From CAYREX01 sp964423505 (GTDB taxonomy: Bacteria > Fermentibacterota > Fermentibacteria > Fermentibacterales > JCC-6), in assembly GCA_964423505.1 (NCBI GenBank), contig CAYREX010000005.1, positions 86,630-150,629 of the forward strand: DNA of 64,000 bases, written 5' to 3'. The first letter of the stretch is position 1. Every line of letters begins with the position of its first letter. Position numbers and translations under genes: made by a program. The notes under the pieces were generated by a model that saw only the letters and a program-made list of their open reading frames with translations, did not search any database and was not told the origin of the DNA. Shown here one piece after another: positions 8,197 through 15,698 of the stretch.

Positions 8197-8987
8197 CGGC
8201 TGCCGCCCTCCTGGCGGCGCTCCTGCTGGCGGCCTCCGCGGCCGGCTCCGGGGAAGCCGCGGAGGACTCCGGCGATGGTGGCGGCCGGGAGGAGTCCGGG
8301 GGGGAGGAGGGGAGCTTCCTGGATCCGTACTACGAGGAGGCGGAGGAGGACTCCTGCCCGGGGAGCTCCGGTTGCTGGGACGACGGCTGCGCCCTCTTCC
8401 TGGACCTCATGCGCCCGCTGGCGATGATGCCGGTCAGGTACGAGCCCGACCCCTTCTCCCGAGGCGGGGCAAGGGCGATGCTGGGCGATGCCGGGGAGGG
8501 TAACGCCCTGGCCCTGGACATCGGCTCCGGTCTATCGGGGATGGGCGGGCGGCTCGGCTGGAGCGCCGGTATGCTGCTTCGCAGCCCGTCGCCACTGTGC
8601 ATAGATGCGCTTTTCCAGTCGGTCTCACCGGATGGAGGCGAGCCCTCCTTCCGGCTTCTCTACTCCGGGGTCCGACTGCAGGTCCTCTTCGACTCCCCCC
8701 TCTCGGTGATGCCGGGCATCCACGCGCTGGTTCCGTGGGAAGAGGGCAGGCGGGCGCTGGCAGGCGGCGGGACGGGTCTGCGCGCGGAGCTGCTCCTGCC
8801 CGGGCGTTGGGGGCTCTCAGGCGACTACAGGCTGTCATGGGTGAGCGGCCTCCCCCTGCACCGGGGAGAGGCAAGACTCTCGAGGCACCTCGGCCCCGTA
8901 GCTGCCTGGGCAGGGTACGGCTTCCTCCGGGGAGCGGGGGGAAGGCTGCTCCACGGACCCTCTGCCGGGCTGGGCCTCTCCCTGTGA
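8193..8987 (+). CDS. Exported protein, probable outer-membrane barrel
   Basis: A 264-residue protein. The start is the TTG at 8193, overlapping the previous TGA (TTGA), with GAGGGA seven bases before. A long Ala/Leu signal peptide (residues 1-22) is followed by a low-complexity acidic linker, a Cys pair (CPGSSGC), and then about 170 residues of alternating polar/hydrophobic strands such as RAELLLPGRWGLSGDYRLSW, ending GPSAGLGLSL. A C-terminal run of strands of this kind suggests a small outer-membrane barrel. No family is recognised. Confidence 0.5.
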   Translation: MTAAALLAALLLAASAAGSGEAAEDSGDGGGREESGGEEGSFLDPYYEEAEEDSCPGSSGCWDDGCALFLDLMRPLAMMPVRYEPDPFSRGGARAMLGDAGEGNALALDIGSGLSGMGGRLGWSAGMLLRSPSPLCIDALFQSVSPDGGEPSFRLLYSGVRLQVLFDSPLSVMPGIHALVPWEEGRRALAGGGTGLRAELLLPGRWGLSGDYRLSWVSGLPLHRGEARLSRHLGPVAAWAGYGFLRGAGGRLLHGPSAGLGLSL

Positions 8988-10570
8988 GGCTGCCGCAGGG
9001 CGGGCCCGACTGGGGCGGCTTCCTGGCCGTGCTGCTGCTGCTCTGCTCCATCTCCATCCTCATGCCCCGGGGCAGCTGGGTGCTGGACGAGTCCTGCAGG
9101 AGGCTTCAGGCGGCCTCCATGGCCGGGCGGCTCCGTCTTCCCCCGCCGATCGACTGGCCCGGTGGTGAAGGCCTCCGGGGGGAGGATGCGGAGGCGCTGG
9201 CGCCGCTCCCCTTCCACTACGGGAGGATGGAGGGGGGGATGTTGTACGCCCAGTACAGCCCGGCCCTGGCCATTGCCGCCCTCCCGCTCCGCCTGGCGGC
9301 CGGCCCTCCCGGCGACCTGCTCCTGACCTGCATTGCCGCCTCGCTGCTCTGGCTGCTCCTCTCCGGAGCGCTCAGGGCCCGCGGCTTCTCCAGGTGGTCA
9401 TCACGCCTGCTTCCCCTTGCCGGGACCCCGCTGGTCTTCTACGGCCTCACCTTCTGGTCACACGGCATCGCGGCCCTCCTGGTCCTGGCGGCCCTGCTCC
9501 TGCCCCGGGGGAGGGGGGCCGAGGCCATGGCGGCAGTCTACGCAGCCGGGCTGTTCCGGGTGGAGGCCCTGCTGTTCGTGCCGCTGCTGTTCATCCTGAG
9601 GCGGGGGGACAACCGGCGCATGCTCATGGCCGCGATGCTACTGGCCCCGGTGCTCCTGGGGGCGAGCCGGCTGATAACAGGCAGCTGGACCGGCTCCCAC
9701 GTGGGGGCCAGCGGGGCGGAGCTGGACCTGTACGGTCACTCCGGGATGGGGTTCCTGCAGAGGAGGCTCTACGTGGCCAGGCTCACGCTGCTGGGCCTCT
9801 TCCCGGGGGTGGAGGGATGGCCCGGCATCCTGGCCGGATGCGCCCTCTGGGCTCTCTGGGCGCTCTCGAGGAGGGAGGGAAGGGTCCCCGACCTCCTGAT
9901 GTCGGCAGGTCTTGCCGTGATGGTCTCCGCTGCCGCGATCGGTGCGGCCAGGGGCCTCCGTCTGCTGGACGTCCTCTACTCGCTTAGCCATCCGCTGCTG
10001 GTCTATCCGGCGCTCTGGCTGGTCCGCCCCGCCCGCGGCCGCTTCCCCCTGCTCGCCGGGGCCCTGCTGCTCCTGGTGCTCATCATGGCACCGATGCATG
10101 CCGAGGACCTTGCATGGGGCTCCAGGCTCGTCATGCTGCCCCTCCTGGCGCTGGTCGCGGAGGCGAGACCCGCGCCGGGCTGGAGGGTGCCGGCGGTTGC
10201 AGCCGCGGGAGCCCTGGTGATGGCGCTCTCCGTGGCCTACCTCGCGCGGAAGCGGGCCCTCTCCGCAGACCTTGCCGGAATCGCGGTCTCGGAGGGTTCC
10301 TCCGCAGTGGTCACCTACTGGCCCCTCACGGGTGATCTCATGCCACTGATGGAGCGGGGCTTCCCGGTCCTGCACGCCAACACCCCGGCGGAGCTGGCCC
10401 TGGCCCTCGACCACCTCGAGGACGCAGACCCGGTGATAGTAACGTCGGTGGACCGTGCCGAGGCGCTCCTCCGCGTGCTCGAAGGGCTCGGCGCGGAAGG
10501 GCACCCCAGGGGCTCGGTGAGCTTCGACCCTGGGCTGGAGGCTCTCGTCCTCATCGCTGCTCCTCCTTGA
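8984..10570 (+). CDS. Polytopic membrane protein, GT-C glycosyltransferase-like
   Basis: A 528-residue protein with GTG start overlapping the previous stop (GTGA). The N-terminal helix is followed by an external loop with a VLDES motif, and then about ten hydrophobic segments up to residue 430. The C-terminal 100 residues are soluble. An acidic residue in the first periplasmic loop after TM1, followed by many helices, is the layout of GT-C (PMT/ArnT-like) transferases that use lipid-linked sugars. No decisive catalytic motif is seen, so this is a layout-based suggestion. The three genes 7681-10570 are translationally coupled. Confidence 0.45.
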   Translation: MRLPQGGPDWGGFLAVLLLLCSISILMPRGSWVLDESCRRLQAASMAGRLRLPPPIDWPGGEGLRGEDAEALAPLPFHYGRMEGGMLYAQYSPALAIAALPLRLAAGPPGDLLLTCIAASLLWLLLSGALRARGFSRWSSRLLPLAGTPLVFYGLTFWSHGIAALLVLAALLLPRGRGAEAMAAVYAAGLFRVEALLFVPLLFILRRGDNRRMLMAAMLLAPVLLGASRLITGSWTGSHVGASGAELDLYGHSGMGFLQRRLYVARLTLLGLFPGVEGWPGILAGCALWALWALSRREGRVPDLLMSAGLAVMVSAAAIGAARGLRLLDVLYSLSHPLLVYPALWLVRPARGRFPLLAGALLLLVLIMAPMHAEDLAWGSRLVMLPLLALVAEARPAPGWRVPAVAAAGALVMALSVAYLARKRALSADLAGIAVSEGSSAVVTYWPLTGDLMPLMERGFPVLHANTPAELALALDHLEDADPVIVTSVDRAEALLRVLEGLGAEGHPRGSVSFDPGLEALVLIAAPP

Positions 10571-10597
10571 CGAGTTGCCTCTCCCGGCCCATTTATC
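10567..10597 (+). promoter_or_regulatory. Possible promoter for the coiled-coil gene
   Basis: TTGACG at 10567-10572 overlaps the preceding stop codon. A weak -10 (TTTATC, 10592-10597) follows at 19 bases. The leader to the ATG at 10656 would be about 55 bases and contains AGGAG at 10640-10644. The spacing is slightly long. Confidence 0.3.
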
Positions 10598-10655
10598 GTC
10601 ACTGTCCGGGGCTCCCCTCCACGGTAGGGACAATCAGGTCAGGAGATAACATAAG

Positions 10656-11219
10656 ATGAACGAGCACACCGCTGCCGAGAGACGGCTCAAGACGAGGATA
10701 CACTACAAGAACGCGCTGAGACGTGACCTCGTCCAGACGATGAGGCAGCTGCACGAGTGGCAGAGCAGGCTCCCCTCGGTCCGCAACAGGAGGAAGGCCG
10801 GCAAGCTCCGCGAGTCGATATCCCGATATCGGGACTTCGTGCAGGACATGAGGTCCTTCCTCGCCCCACTCCTCGACGAGATCGAGGAGGAGATCCGCGA
10901 GGAGATGAGCTTCAGCCGGGAGGAGATAGAGCAGTTCGGCGCCGAGGTCGAGGAGGAGAAGAAGCTGGCCGCGGACGCGTCCAGGGCCTTCGAGGAGGCC
11001 CGGAAGGCAATTGCGGGCGTCGAAGAGGAGGAGCTCGACGAGGAGCAGCTTCAGCAACTGCACGACCGCTACTCCCGGGCCTTCAGGGCGTTCCGCCTGG
11101 AGAGGCACCGACTGGAGGAGGCCGAGCACGAGCTCGAGAGCGAGCTGGTCGACCGCAGGATCTTCGAGCGGGAGCTCAAGCGCATCATGGTGGAGCGGCA
11201 CTTCGTAAGCGACTCCTGA
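10656..11219 (+). CDS. Coiled-coil protein of unknown function
   Basis: A 187-residue, highly charged, almost wholly helical protein with no signal peptide and no Cys. From about residue 60 to the end it has continuous heptad-like Glu/Arg/Lys-rich sequence, for example EEIEEEIREEMSFSREEIEQ. The N-terminal 50 residues are basic (RRLKTRIHYKNALRRDL) and could bind nucleic acid or membrane. It precedes the MtfA-like peptidase by five bases and is probably co-transcribed with it. No family is recognised. Confidence 0.6.
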   Translation: MNEHTAAERRLKTRIHYKNALRRDLVQTMRQLHEWQSRLPSVRNRRKAGKLRESISRYRDFVQDMRSFLAPLLDEIEEEIREEMSFSREEIEQFGAEVEEEKKLAADASRAFEEARKAIAGVEEEELDEEQLQQLHDRYSRAFRAFRLERHRLEEAEHELESELVDRRIFERELKRIMVERHFVSDS

Positions 11220-11223
11220 TTCC

Positions 11224-12117
11224 ATGGAGGTCTACCCTCTCCGGAAGATACGGGGCAGGCTGGGGCTGGTGGCCCTGGCCTGCCTCCTCTTCACCCTCCC
11301 CTTCGCGGCGAGCGGTCAGGCCCTCTTCGTCGTACCGGTCGTATGGGCGCTGGGCGCCTTCTACTACCTCGTGCTCTTCATGCCCCGGTACCGGCGGAGG
11401 AGGCGGATAGCCCGTGACCCGCTGAGCGACACCGACAGGGAGATACTGGCGGAGAACGTGACCTTCTACCGTGAGCTGGAGGGGGAGGAGAGGCACAGGT
11501 ACGAGACCGACATAGCGATATTCCTCGCCGAGCACGACATAGTCGGCGTGGACGACGTGGAGATAACCAGGAAGGTGATGCTGCTGGTGGCGGCCACGGC
11601 GGTCAGGCTCGTCTTCAGGAGACCGGAGTGGGAGTACAGGGACTTCGGCGACATACTCGTCTACCCTGGCGGCTTCAGGAACGACGGCACCTACTCCACC
11701 GACCTCCGGGAGGGGGAGTGCGCCGCCCTGGGGCTGGTGCACTCGCAGGGGAGCGTCATACTATCCCTGCCCCATCTCATGCAGGGGTTCCAGCACGAGA
11801 ACGACGGCCTCAACGTCGGCTATCACGAGTTCGCGCACGTGCTGGACGGTTACAGGCCGGACGGTATCCCGGCGGAGCTCTCCCTGGGTGCCTACAGGCC
11901 GTGGGTGGAGGTAATGCAGAGGGAGTTCGAGAAGGTCCACAGGGGGAGGTCGGTGCTCCGCTCCTACGCCGGCAAGAACCCGGCGGAGCTGTTCGCCTGC
12001 GCCGTGGAGACCTTCTTCGAGAAGCCGGAGAAGATGATGGAAAGGGCACCGGAGCTGTACGAGCAGCTCTCGGAGTTCTTCAACCAGAGACCGGGGGCCG
12101 AGCGGGTCGGGGGATGA
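11224..12117 (+). CDS. mtfA: MtfA-like zinc peptidase (M90)
   Basis: A 297-residue protein. The zinc motif HEFAHVLD (about residues 201-208) and the downstream KNPAELFACAVETFFEKPEK block are typical of MtfA/M90 peptidases, whose E. coli member sequesters the repressor Mlc and cleaves small peptides. The N-terminus has two hydrophobic segments (about residues 14-55), so this version is probably membrane-anchored, unlike soluble E. coli MtfA. It is followed after one base by a diguanylate cyclase gene and preceded by a coiled-coil gene in the same operon. Confidence 0.85.
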   Translation: MEVYPLRKIRGRLGLVALACLLFTLPFAASGQALFVVPVVWALGAFYYLVLFMPRYRRRRRIARDPLSDTDREILAENVTFYRELEGEERHRYETDIAIFLAEHDIVGVDDVEITRKVMLLVAATAVRLVFRRPEWEYRDFGDILVYPGGFRNDGTYSTDLREGECAALGLVHSQGSVILSLPHLMQGFQHENDGLNVGYHEFAHVLDGYRPDGIPAELSLGAYRPWVEVMQREFEKVHRGRSVLRSYAGKNPAELFACAVETFFEKPEKMMERAPELYEQLSEFFNQRPGAERVGG

Positions 12118-12118
12118 T

Positions 12119-13030
12119 ATGAGGGTACTCATTGCGGATGACGATCCCGTCAGTAGAAGGATCCTGTCGAAGATAGTCGAGGACATGGGCCTGGAGTTCG
12201 AGACAGCATCTGACGGCGAGGAGGCCTCGGAGAAGCTCCGGGACGGCGGGTTCCACCTGGCCGTGCTCGACTGGATGATGCCGGGCAGGGACGGCGTGGA
12301 CATATGCAGGGAGATGATGGAGAGCGACGAGGGCAGGCTCGTCTACATCATCATGATGAGCTCGAAGGAGGGCTCCGAGGACATCACGGAAGCCCTGAGG
12401 GCCGGTGCCAGCGACTACATAGTGAAGCACAACGACCCCCTGGAGGTCCGGGCGAGGATAGGGGTCGGGCTGCGCACCGCCAGGCTGGAGCACGAGCTGG
12501 CAGAGCTGAACGAGCGACTCAGGTACCTTGTCAGAACCGACAGCCTGACCGGTCTCCTCAACCACGCCGCCATACTCTCGGAGCTGGCGTCGGAGCTGGA
12601 GAGGGGCAGGCGCGAGAGCGTCCCCACGGGCGTCCTCATGCTGGACCTGGACCATTTCAAGGCGGTGAACGACACGTACGGGCACCAGGTCGGCGACAGC
12701 GTGCTGGACAGGTTCGCGCGGCTGCTGGAGAGGAACTGCCGCCCGTACGACAGGGTGGGGAGGTACGGTGGCGAGGAGTTCCTGGTGGTCCTGCCCGGGA
12801 GCGGGCTGTCGGACTGCATCGCCATAGGGGAGAGGCTCCGCCTCCAGATATCGGAGATGAGCCTGGAGGACGTAATCCCCGGCCTCTCGGTCACCTGCAG
12901 CGGCGGAGCCTGCGCCTCGTCCAGCTCTCTGCAGCACTCGGCCTCGCTGGTGGCCGCCGCCGACGCCGCGCTGTACCGGGCCAAGAAGGCCGGCCGCAAC
13001 ATGATAAAGTCCTGCCGCAGGGAGAGGTGA
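12119..13030 (+). CDS. Response regulator diguanylate cyclase (REC-GGDEF)
   Basis: A 303-residue protein with an N-terminal receiver domain (acidic pocket ADDDP, phospho-acceptor Asp51 in VLDWMMPG, Lys in YIVKHND), a short helical linker and a GGDEF domain. The active-site motif is GGEEF, so cyclase activity is expected. An RPYD sequence five residues before it is a canonical RxxD inhibitory site for c-di-GMP. It would make c-di-GMP when phosphorylated. No histidine kinase lies nearby. It directly follows mtfA and faces the convergent pyrE with a 9-base gap. Confidence 0.93.
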   Translation: MRVLIADDDPVSRRILSKIVEDMGLEFETASDGEEASEKLRDGGFHLAVLDWMMPGRDGVDICREMMESDEGRLVYIIMMSSKEGSEDITEALRAGASDYIVKHNDPLEVRARIGVGLRTARLEHELAELNERLRYLVRTDSLTGLLNHAAILSELASELERGRRESVPTGVLMLDLDHFKAVNDTYGHQVGDSVLDRFARLLERNCRPYDRVGRYGGEEFLVVLPGSGLSDCIAIGERLRLQISEMSLEDVIPGLSVTCSGGACASSSSLQHSASLVAAADAALYRAKKAGRNMIKSCRRER

Positions 13031-13039
13031 GGGGAGCGC

Positions 13040-13642
13040 TCAGCCCTTTCCGGTGGAGCCCGGCACGGTCAGGGGCACCCCTTCCCGGCAGAGCGGGCAG
13101 TCCTCCGGGGTCCAGCTCTCCGCGCTGACGGTGAGCAGCGCCTCGTAGGGGACGCCCAGGTCCAGCTCCCCGCCGGTCCTGTCCACTATGAGCCCGGCCC
13201 CGAGCACGCTGCACCCCGCTCCCTCCAGCGCCCTGATGGACTCCCGGACGCTGCCGCCGGTAGTGCTGACGTCCTCCACCAGGAAGGCCGAGGCGCCGTC
13301 GACGAGGCTGCGGAAGCCGGGTCGGACGGACATCTGCCCGCCGGAGTCCCGCTGGAGGAAGGCGAAGGGTCTGCCGGCATGGAGGGCGGTTGCGAAGCCG
13401 AAGACCACCGCCCCCATCGCAGGCGCGCAGACCAGGTCGAAGCCGCCGCAGAGCTCCCGGGCCGCCCCGGACATCATGAGCCCCAGCTCGTCCACAAGAT
13501 CCGGTCTGGCCGCTATACGAATCTTCTCGAAGTAGACCCGCCCGTGTCTGCCGGAGGTGTAGCTGAAGTGCCCCTCCAGCAGCGCGCCGGACTCGCCCAG
13601 AATCTCGGAGACCCTCCGGCCGCGGTCGTCGTAACCGGTCAG
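13040..13642 (-). CDS. pyrE: Orotate phosphoribosyltransferase
   Basis: A protein of about 200 residues that converts orotate and PRPP to OMP in pyrimidine synthesis. The PRPP-binding loop FLVEDVSTTGGSVRE is clear, as are ESGALLEGHF near the N-terminus and CAPAMGAVVFG in the middle. The C-terminus carries a CPLC pair before PGS, seen in several bacterial OPRTs. No ATG, GTG or TTG lies between the upstream gene's stop and the conserved N-terminus. A CTG at 13642, six bases after GGGAGG, fits best. It lies downstream of the TonB-C gene and may share its transcript. Confidence 0.88.
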   Translation of the reverse strand: MTGYDDRGRRVSEILGESGALLEGHFSYTSGRHGRVYFEKIRIAARPDLVDELGLMMSGAARELCGGFDLVCAPAMGAVVFGFATALHAGRPFAFLQRDSGGQMSVRPGFRSLVDGASAFLVEDVSTTGGSVRESIRALEGAGCSVLGAGLIVDRTGGELDLGVPYEALLTVSAESWTPEDCPLCREGVPLTVPGSTGKG

Positions 13643-13667
13643 GCTGAACCTCCCTGCAGTCCCTGCC

Positions 13668-14945
13668 CTAGCGGGAGAAGGAGAACGGGTACTGCACCGT
13701 GAGCGGACCCTCGTTGTCGTCCACGGCGCCGAATCGCCAGGTGCCAACGGCCTGCGCCAGCTCCAGGTCGAAGGCCGGGTTGTAGGTGGAGGAGTCGAGG
13801 ATGCTGACCTCCGATACCCGGCCGCTCGGCTCTATCACCAGCTCTATCAGGACGGTCCCGCTGAGCAGCGGGTCGGCCCTGAGGTGCTTGTTGTAGATAT
13901 AGGTCACGTTGCTGGTCTTCTCGCTGAGCACCTCCAGGATCTCCTCCGAGGTCCGGGAGCTGTAGCCCTGGTCACCGGTGGTCTGAATCGACGGCTCGCT
14001 GTTCATGGCCACCTCCGAGAAGACCATGCTGTGGCCACCGGCCGTATCCGTCTCTATCTGGCCGGAGGAGGCGGAGAACAGCTCCGGGTTCCGGCCGCCG
14101 GACCCGTCGCTGACCGTAACCTGCGCTCCGCCTCCCTGGGTGAGCTGGACCATCTCCCCGAGCTGGGCCATCTCCGCGCCGCCACCGAGGAGCTCCATCA
14201 GGTCCTCGGGGCTCATTGAGGCCGTGCCGCTGCCACCGGCCGGGAGCGGCTCGGCCTGTCCCCCGTCCTCTCCCCCGTGGTCCTCCGGCCGTACGTCCGT
14301 CCCTTCATCCGGCTGGACTTCCGGCTCCTCGAAGGAGGCGATAGCGGAGGATGCCGTGTCCACGGGCGCCTCGTCGGAGACCGCCACCTGCACCGAGGTG
14401 TCCGCCTCCGCCACCAGCGGGTCGAGGGCGTAGTTCATCGTATGGAGCTGTCCGGGGCTGGTCCGGTAGTTCTCCATCGTCGGCTCGAAACCCTCGCTGT
14501 GTATCAGGAAGGAGTAGCTCTGGCCACCTATGAGGTTGTCCATGACGTACGGGGTGGTGCCCACGTACTGCCCGTCTATGAAGAGCAGCGCGCCCTCCGG
14601 CTCCCCCTCGACGAGGACCGTGGCCATGCTCGACTCGCGTACATCGTCGAGCAGGGCGTGGAGGTTGGGATTCTCCCAGGGTCCCAGGTCGTAGAACGGG
14701 TCCAGGATGAGCACCTGGTAGAAGGCCTCCCTGGTGCTCTCCGGCTCCCCCATGCCGTAGTAGGCCGCTCCGAGCCGGTGGTAGGCCCTTATCATCTCGT
14801 CAAGCGTCAGGTCGCCCTCCGAGAGGAGCTCCTCGAGGGCGGAGATGCTCCCCTGCATGTCTCCGGCCAGGTAGAGGTCAATCGCCTCGTCGACCGAGTC
14901 AACGCCCACCAGGGCGAGGGGTATGACAAGCAGGATATGTGCCAA
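13668..14945 (-). CDS. Exported PEGA-domain protein with TonB/AgmX C-terminus
   Basis: A 425-residue protein from a TTG start with AAGGGAG just before it. A short hydrophobic leader (residues 1-15) is followed by TPR-like helices (about 20-110), a PEGA domain with EPEGALLFIDGQYVGTTPY (about 115-180) and a low-complexity Asp/Glu/Ser linker. The last 90 residues end LVIEPSGRVSEVSILDSS then TWRFGAVDDNEGPLTVQYPF, matching TonB/AgmX family C-terminal domains. Unlike true TonB, no strong single membrane anchor with cytoplasmic stub is seen, so it may be periplasmic or surface-exposed. Role unknown; envelope-spanning contact is plausible. Confidence 0.7.
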   Translation of the reverse strand: MAHILLVIPLALVGVDSVDEAIDLYLAGDMQGSISALEELLSEGDLTLDEMIRAYHRLGAAYYGMGEPESTREAFYQVLILDPFYDLGPWENPNLHALLDDVRESSMATVLVEGEPEGALLFIDGQYVGTTPYVMDNLIGGQSYSFLIHSEGFEPTMENYRTSPGQLHTMNYALDPLVAEADTSVQVAVSDEAPVDTASSAIASFEEPEVQPDEGTDVRPEDHGGEDGGQAEPLPAGGSGTASMSPEDLMELLGGGAEMAQLGEMVQLTQGGGAQVTVSDGSGGRNPELFSASSGQIETDTAGGHSMVFSEVAMNSEPSIQTTGDQGYSSRTSEEILEVLSEKTSNVTYIYNKHLRADPLLSGTVLIELVIEPSGRVSEVSILDSSTYNPAFDLELAQAVGTWRFGAVDDNEGPLTVQYPFSFSR

Positions 14946-14969
14946 GGAGCTCCCTTCCTACGGTCGGGA

Positions 14970-14997
14970 AGATTAACCTGAAGCCCGTCCCCGTCAA
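14970..14997 (-). promoter_or_regulatory. Promoter of the PEGA/TonB-C gene
   Basis: Minus strand: TTGACG (14997-14992), 16 bases, TAATCT (14975-14970). The start codon lies 25 bases beyond, leaving a short leader with an AAGGGAG ribosome site. The facing plus-strand operon starts at 15089; a TTGACT at 15016-15021 may serve it, but no good -10 is seen. Confidence 0.4.
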
Positions 14998-15088
14998 CGA
15001 CGAGGCGTTACCGGGTTGACTTGCCGGACGGCCTGGAACAATCTTCCTCCTCCAGTGTTAGATACACCCGGAAGGGAAGGCTTGTTCC

Positions 15089-15667
15089 ATGAGGAGAGAC
15101 TCACAGAGGACCGGATCCGCCGAGGGCATGACGGCGCTTGCCGTCCTGACGGCGGCGGCCCTCCTGGTAACGGCCTGCTGGAACCCGTTCTCTCCGGACG
15201 AGGAGCCGAGCGGCCAGGTCCAGTACCACGACCCGGTCGACAGCGCCTACAAAGTGCTAGAGAACCTCCAGTACGCCTACCAGAGCCGGGACCTCGACCA
15301 CTACCTCGCCTGCTTCAGGGACGACTTCGAGTTCCACCTGCTGGAGATCGACTTCGACGACTACGATGGCGACGGGATAGTCGACGAGTACTGGGGTCTC
15401 GCCCTGGAGGAGCAGTTCCACGAGGCCATGTTCGCCCAGGTTGCGTCCATAGACCTGACGCTCTCTGGCAGCTCGCAGGAACCCTGGAGCGGTGACTCGA
15501 CCGGGCAGTCGCTGCAGCTCCAGCGCACGTTCGAGCTGAAGGTGTACCTCGACGGCGCCGGCACCACCGGCTACCGCGCGAACGGCGTCGCCCTGTTCAT
15601 ATGCAGGGAGGACACTGTCACAGGCGACTGGTACGTCTGGCAGTGGTGGGACCAGTCGGACACCTAG
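15089..15667 (+). CDS. Lipoprotein of unknown function
   Basis: A 192-residue lipoprotein. A charged N-terminal stretch precedes a hydrophobic segment ending in the lipobox LVTAC (Cys at residue 31), then NPFSPDEE. The mature part reads VDSAYKVLENLQYAYQSRD, suggestive of an NTF2-like fold, with acidic loops containing a DYDGDGIVDE stretch that resembles a calcium-binding loop. It ends in a Trp-rich WYVWQWWDQ. It begins a run of exported proteins to 20545. Function unknown. Confidence 0.68.
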   Translation: MRRDSQRTGSAEGMTALAVLTAAALLVTACWNPFSPDEEPSGQVQYHDPVDSAYKVLENLQYAYQSRDLDHYLACFRDDFEFHLLEIDFDDYDGDGIVDEYWGLALEEQFHEAMFAQVASIDLTLSGSSQEPWSGDSTGQSLQLQRTFELKVYLDGAGTTGYRANGVALFICREDTVTGDWYVWQWWDQSDT

Positions 15668-15698
15668 GCCGGACAGCTGACGGGACGTCTACGACCTG

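Noticed and set aside
15016..15064. Promoter for the operon starting at 15089
   Set aside because: TTGACT at 15016 has no acceptable -10 at 16-18 bases, and TAGATA at 15059 lacks a -35. The evidence is too weak to list as a feature.
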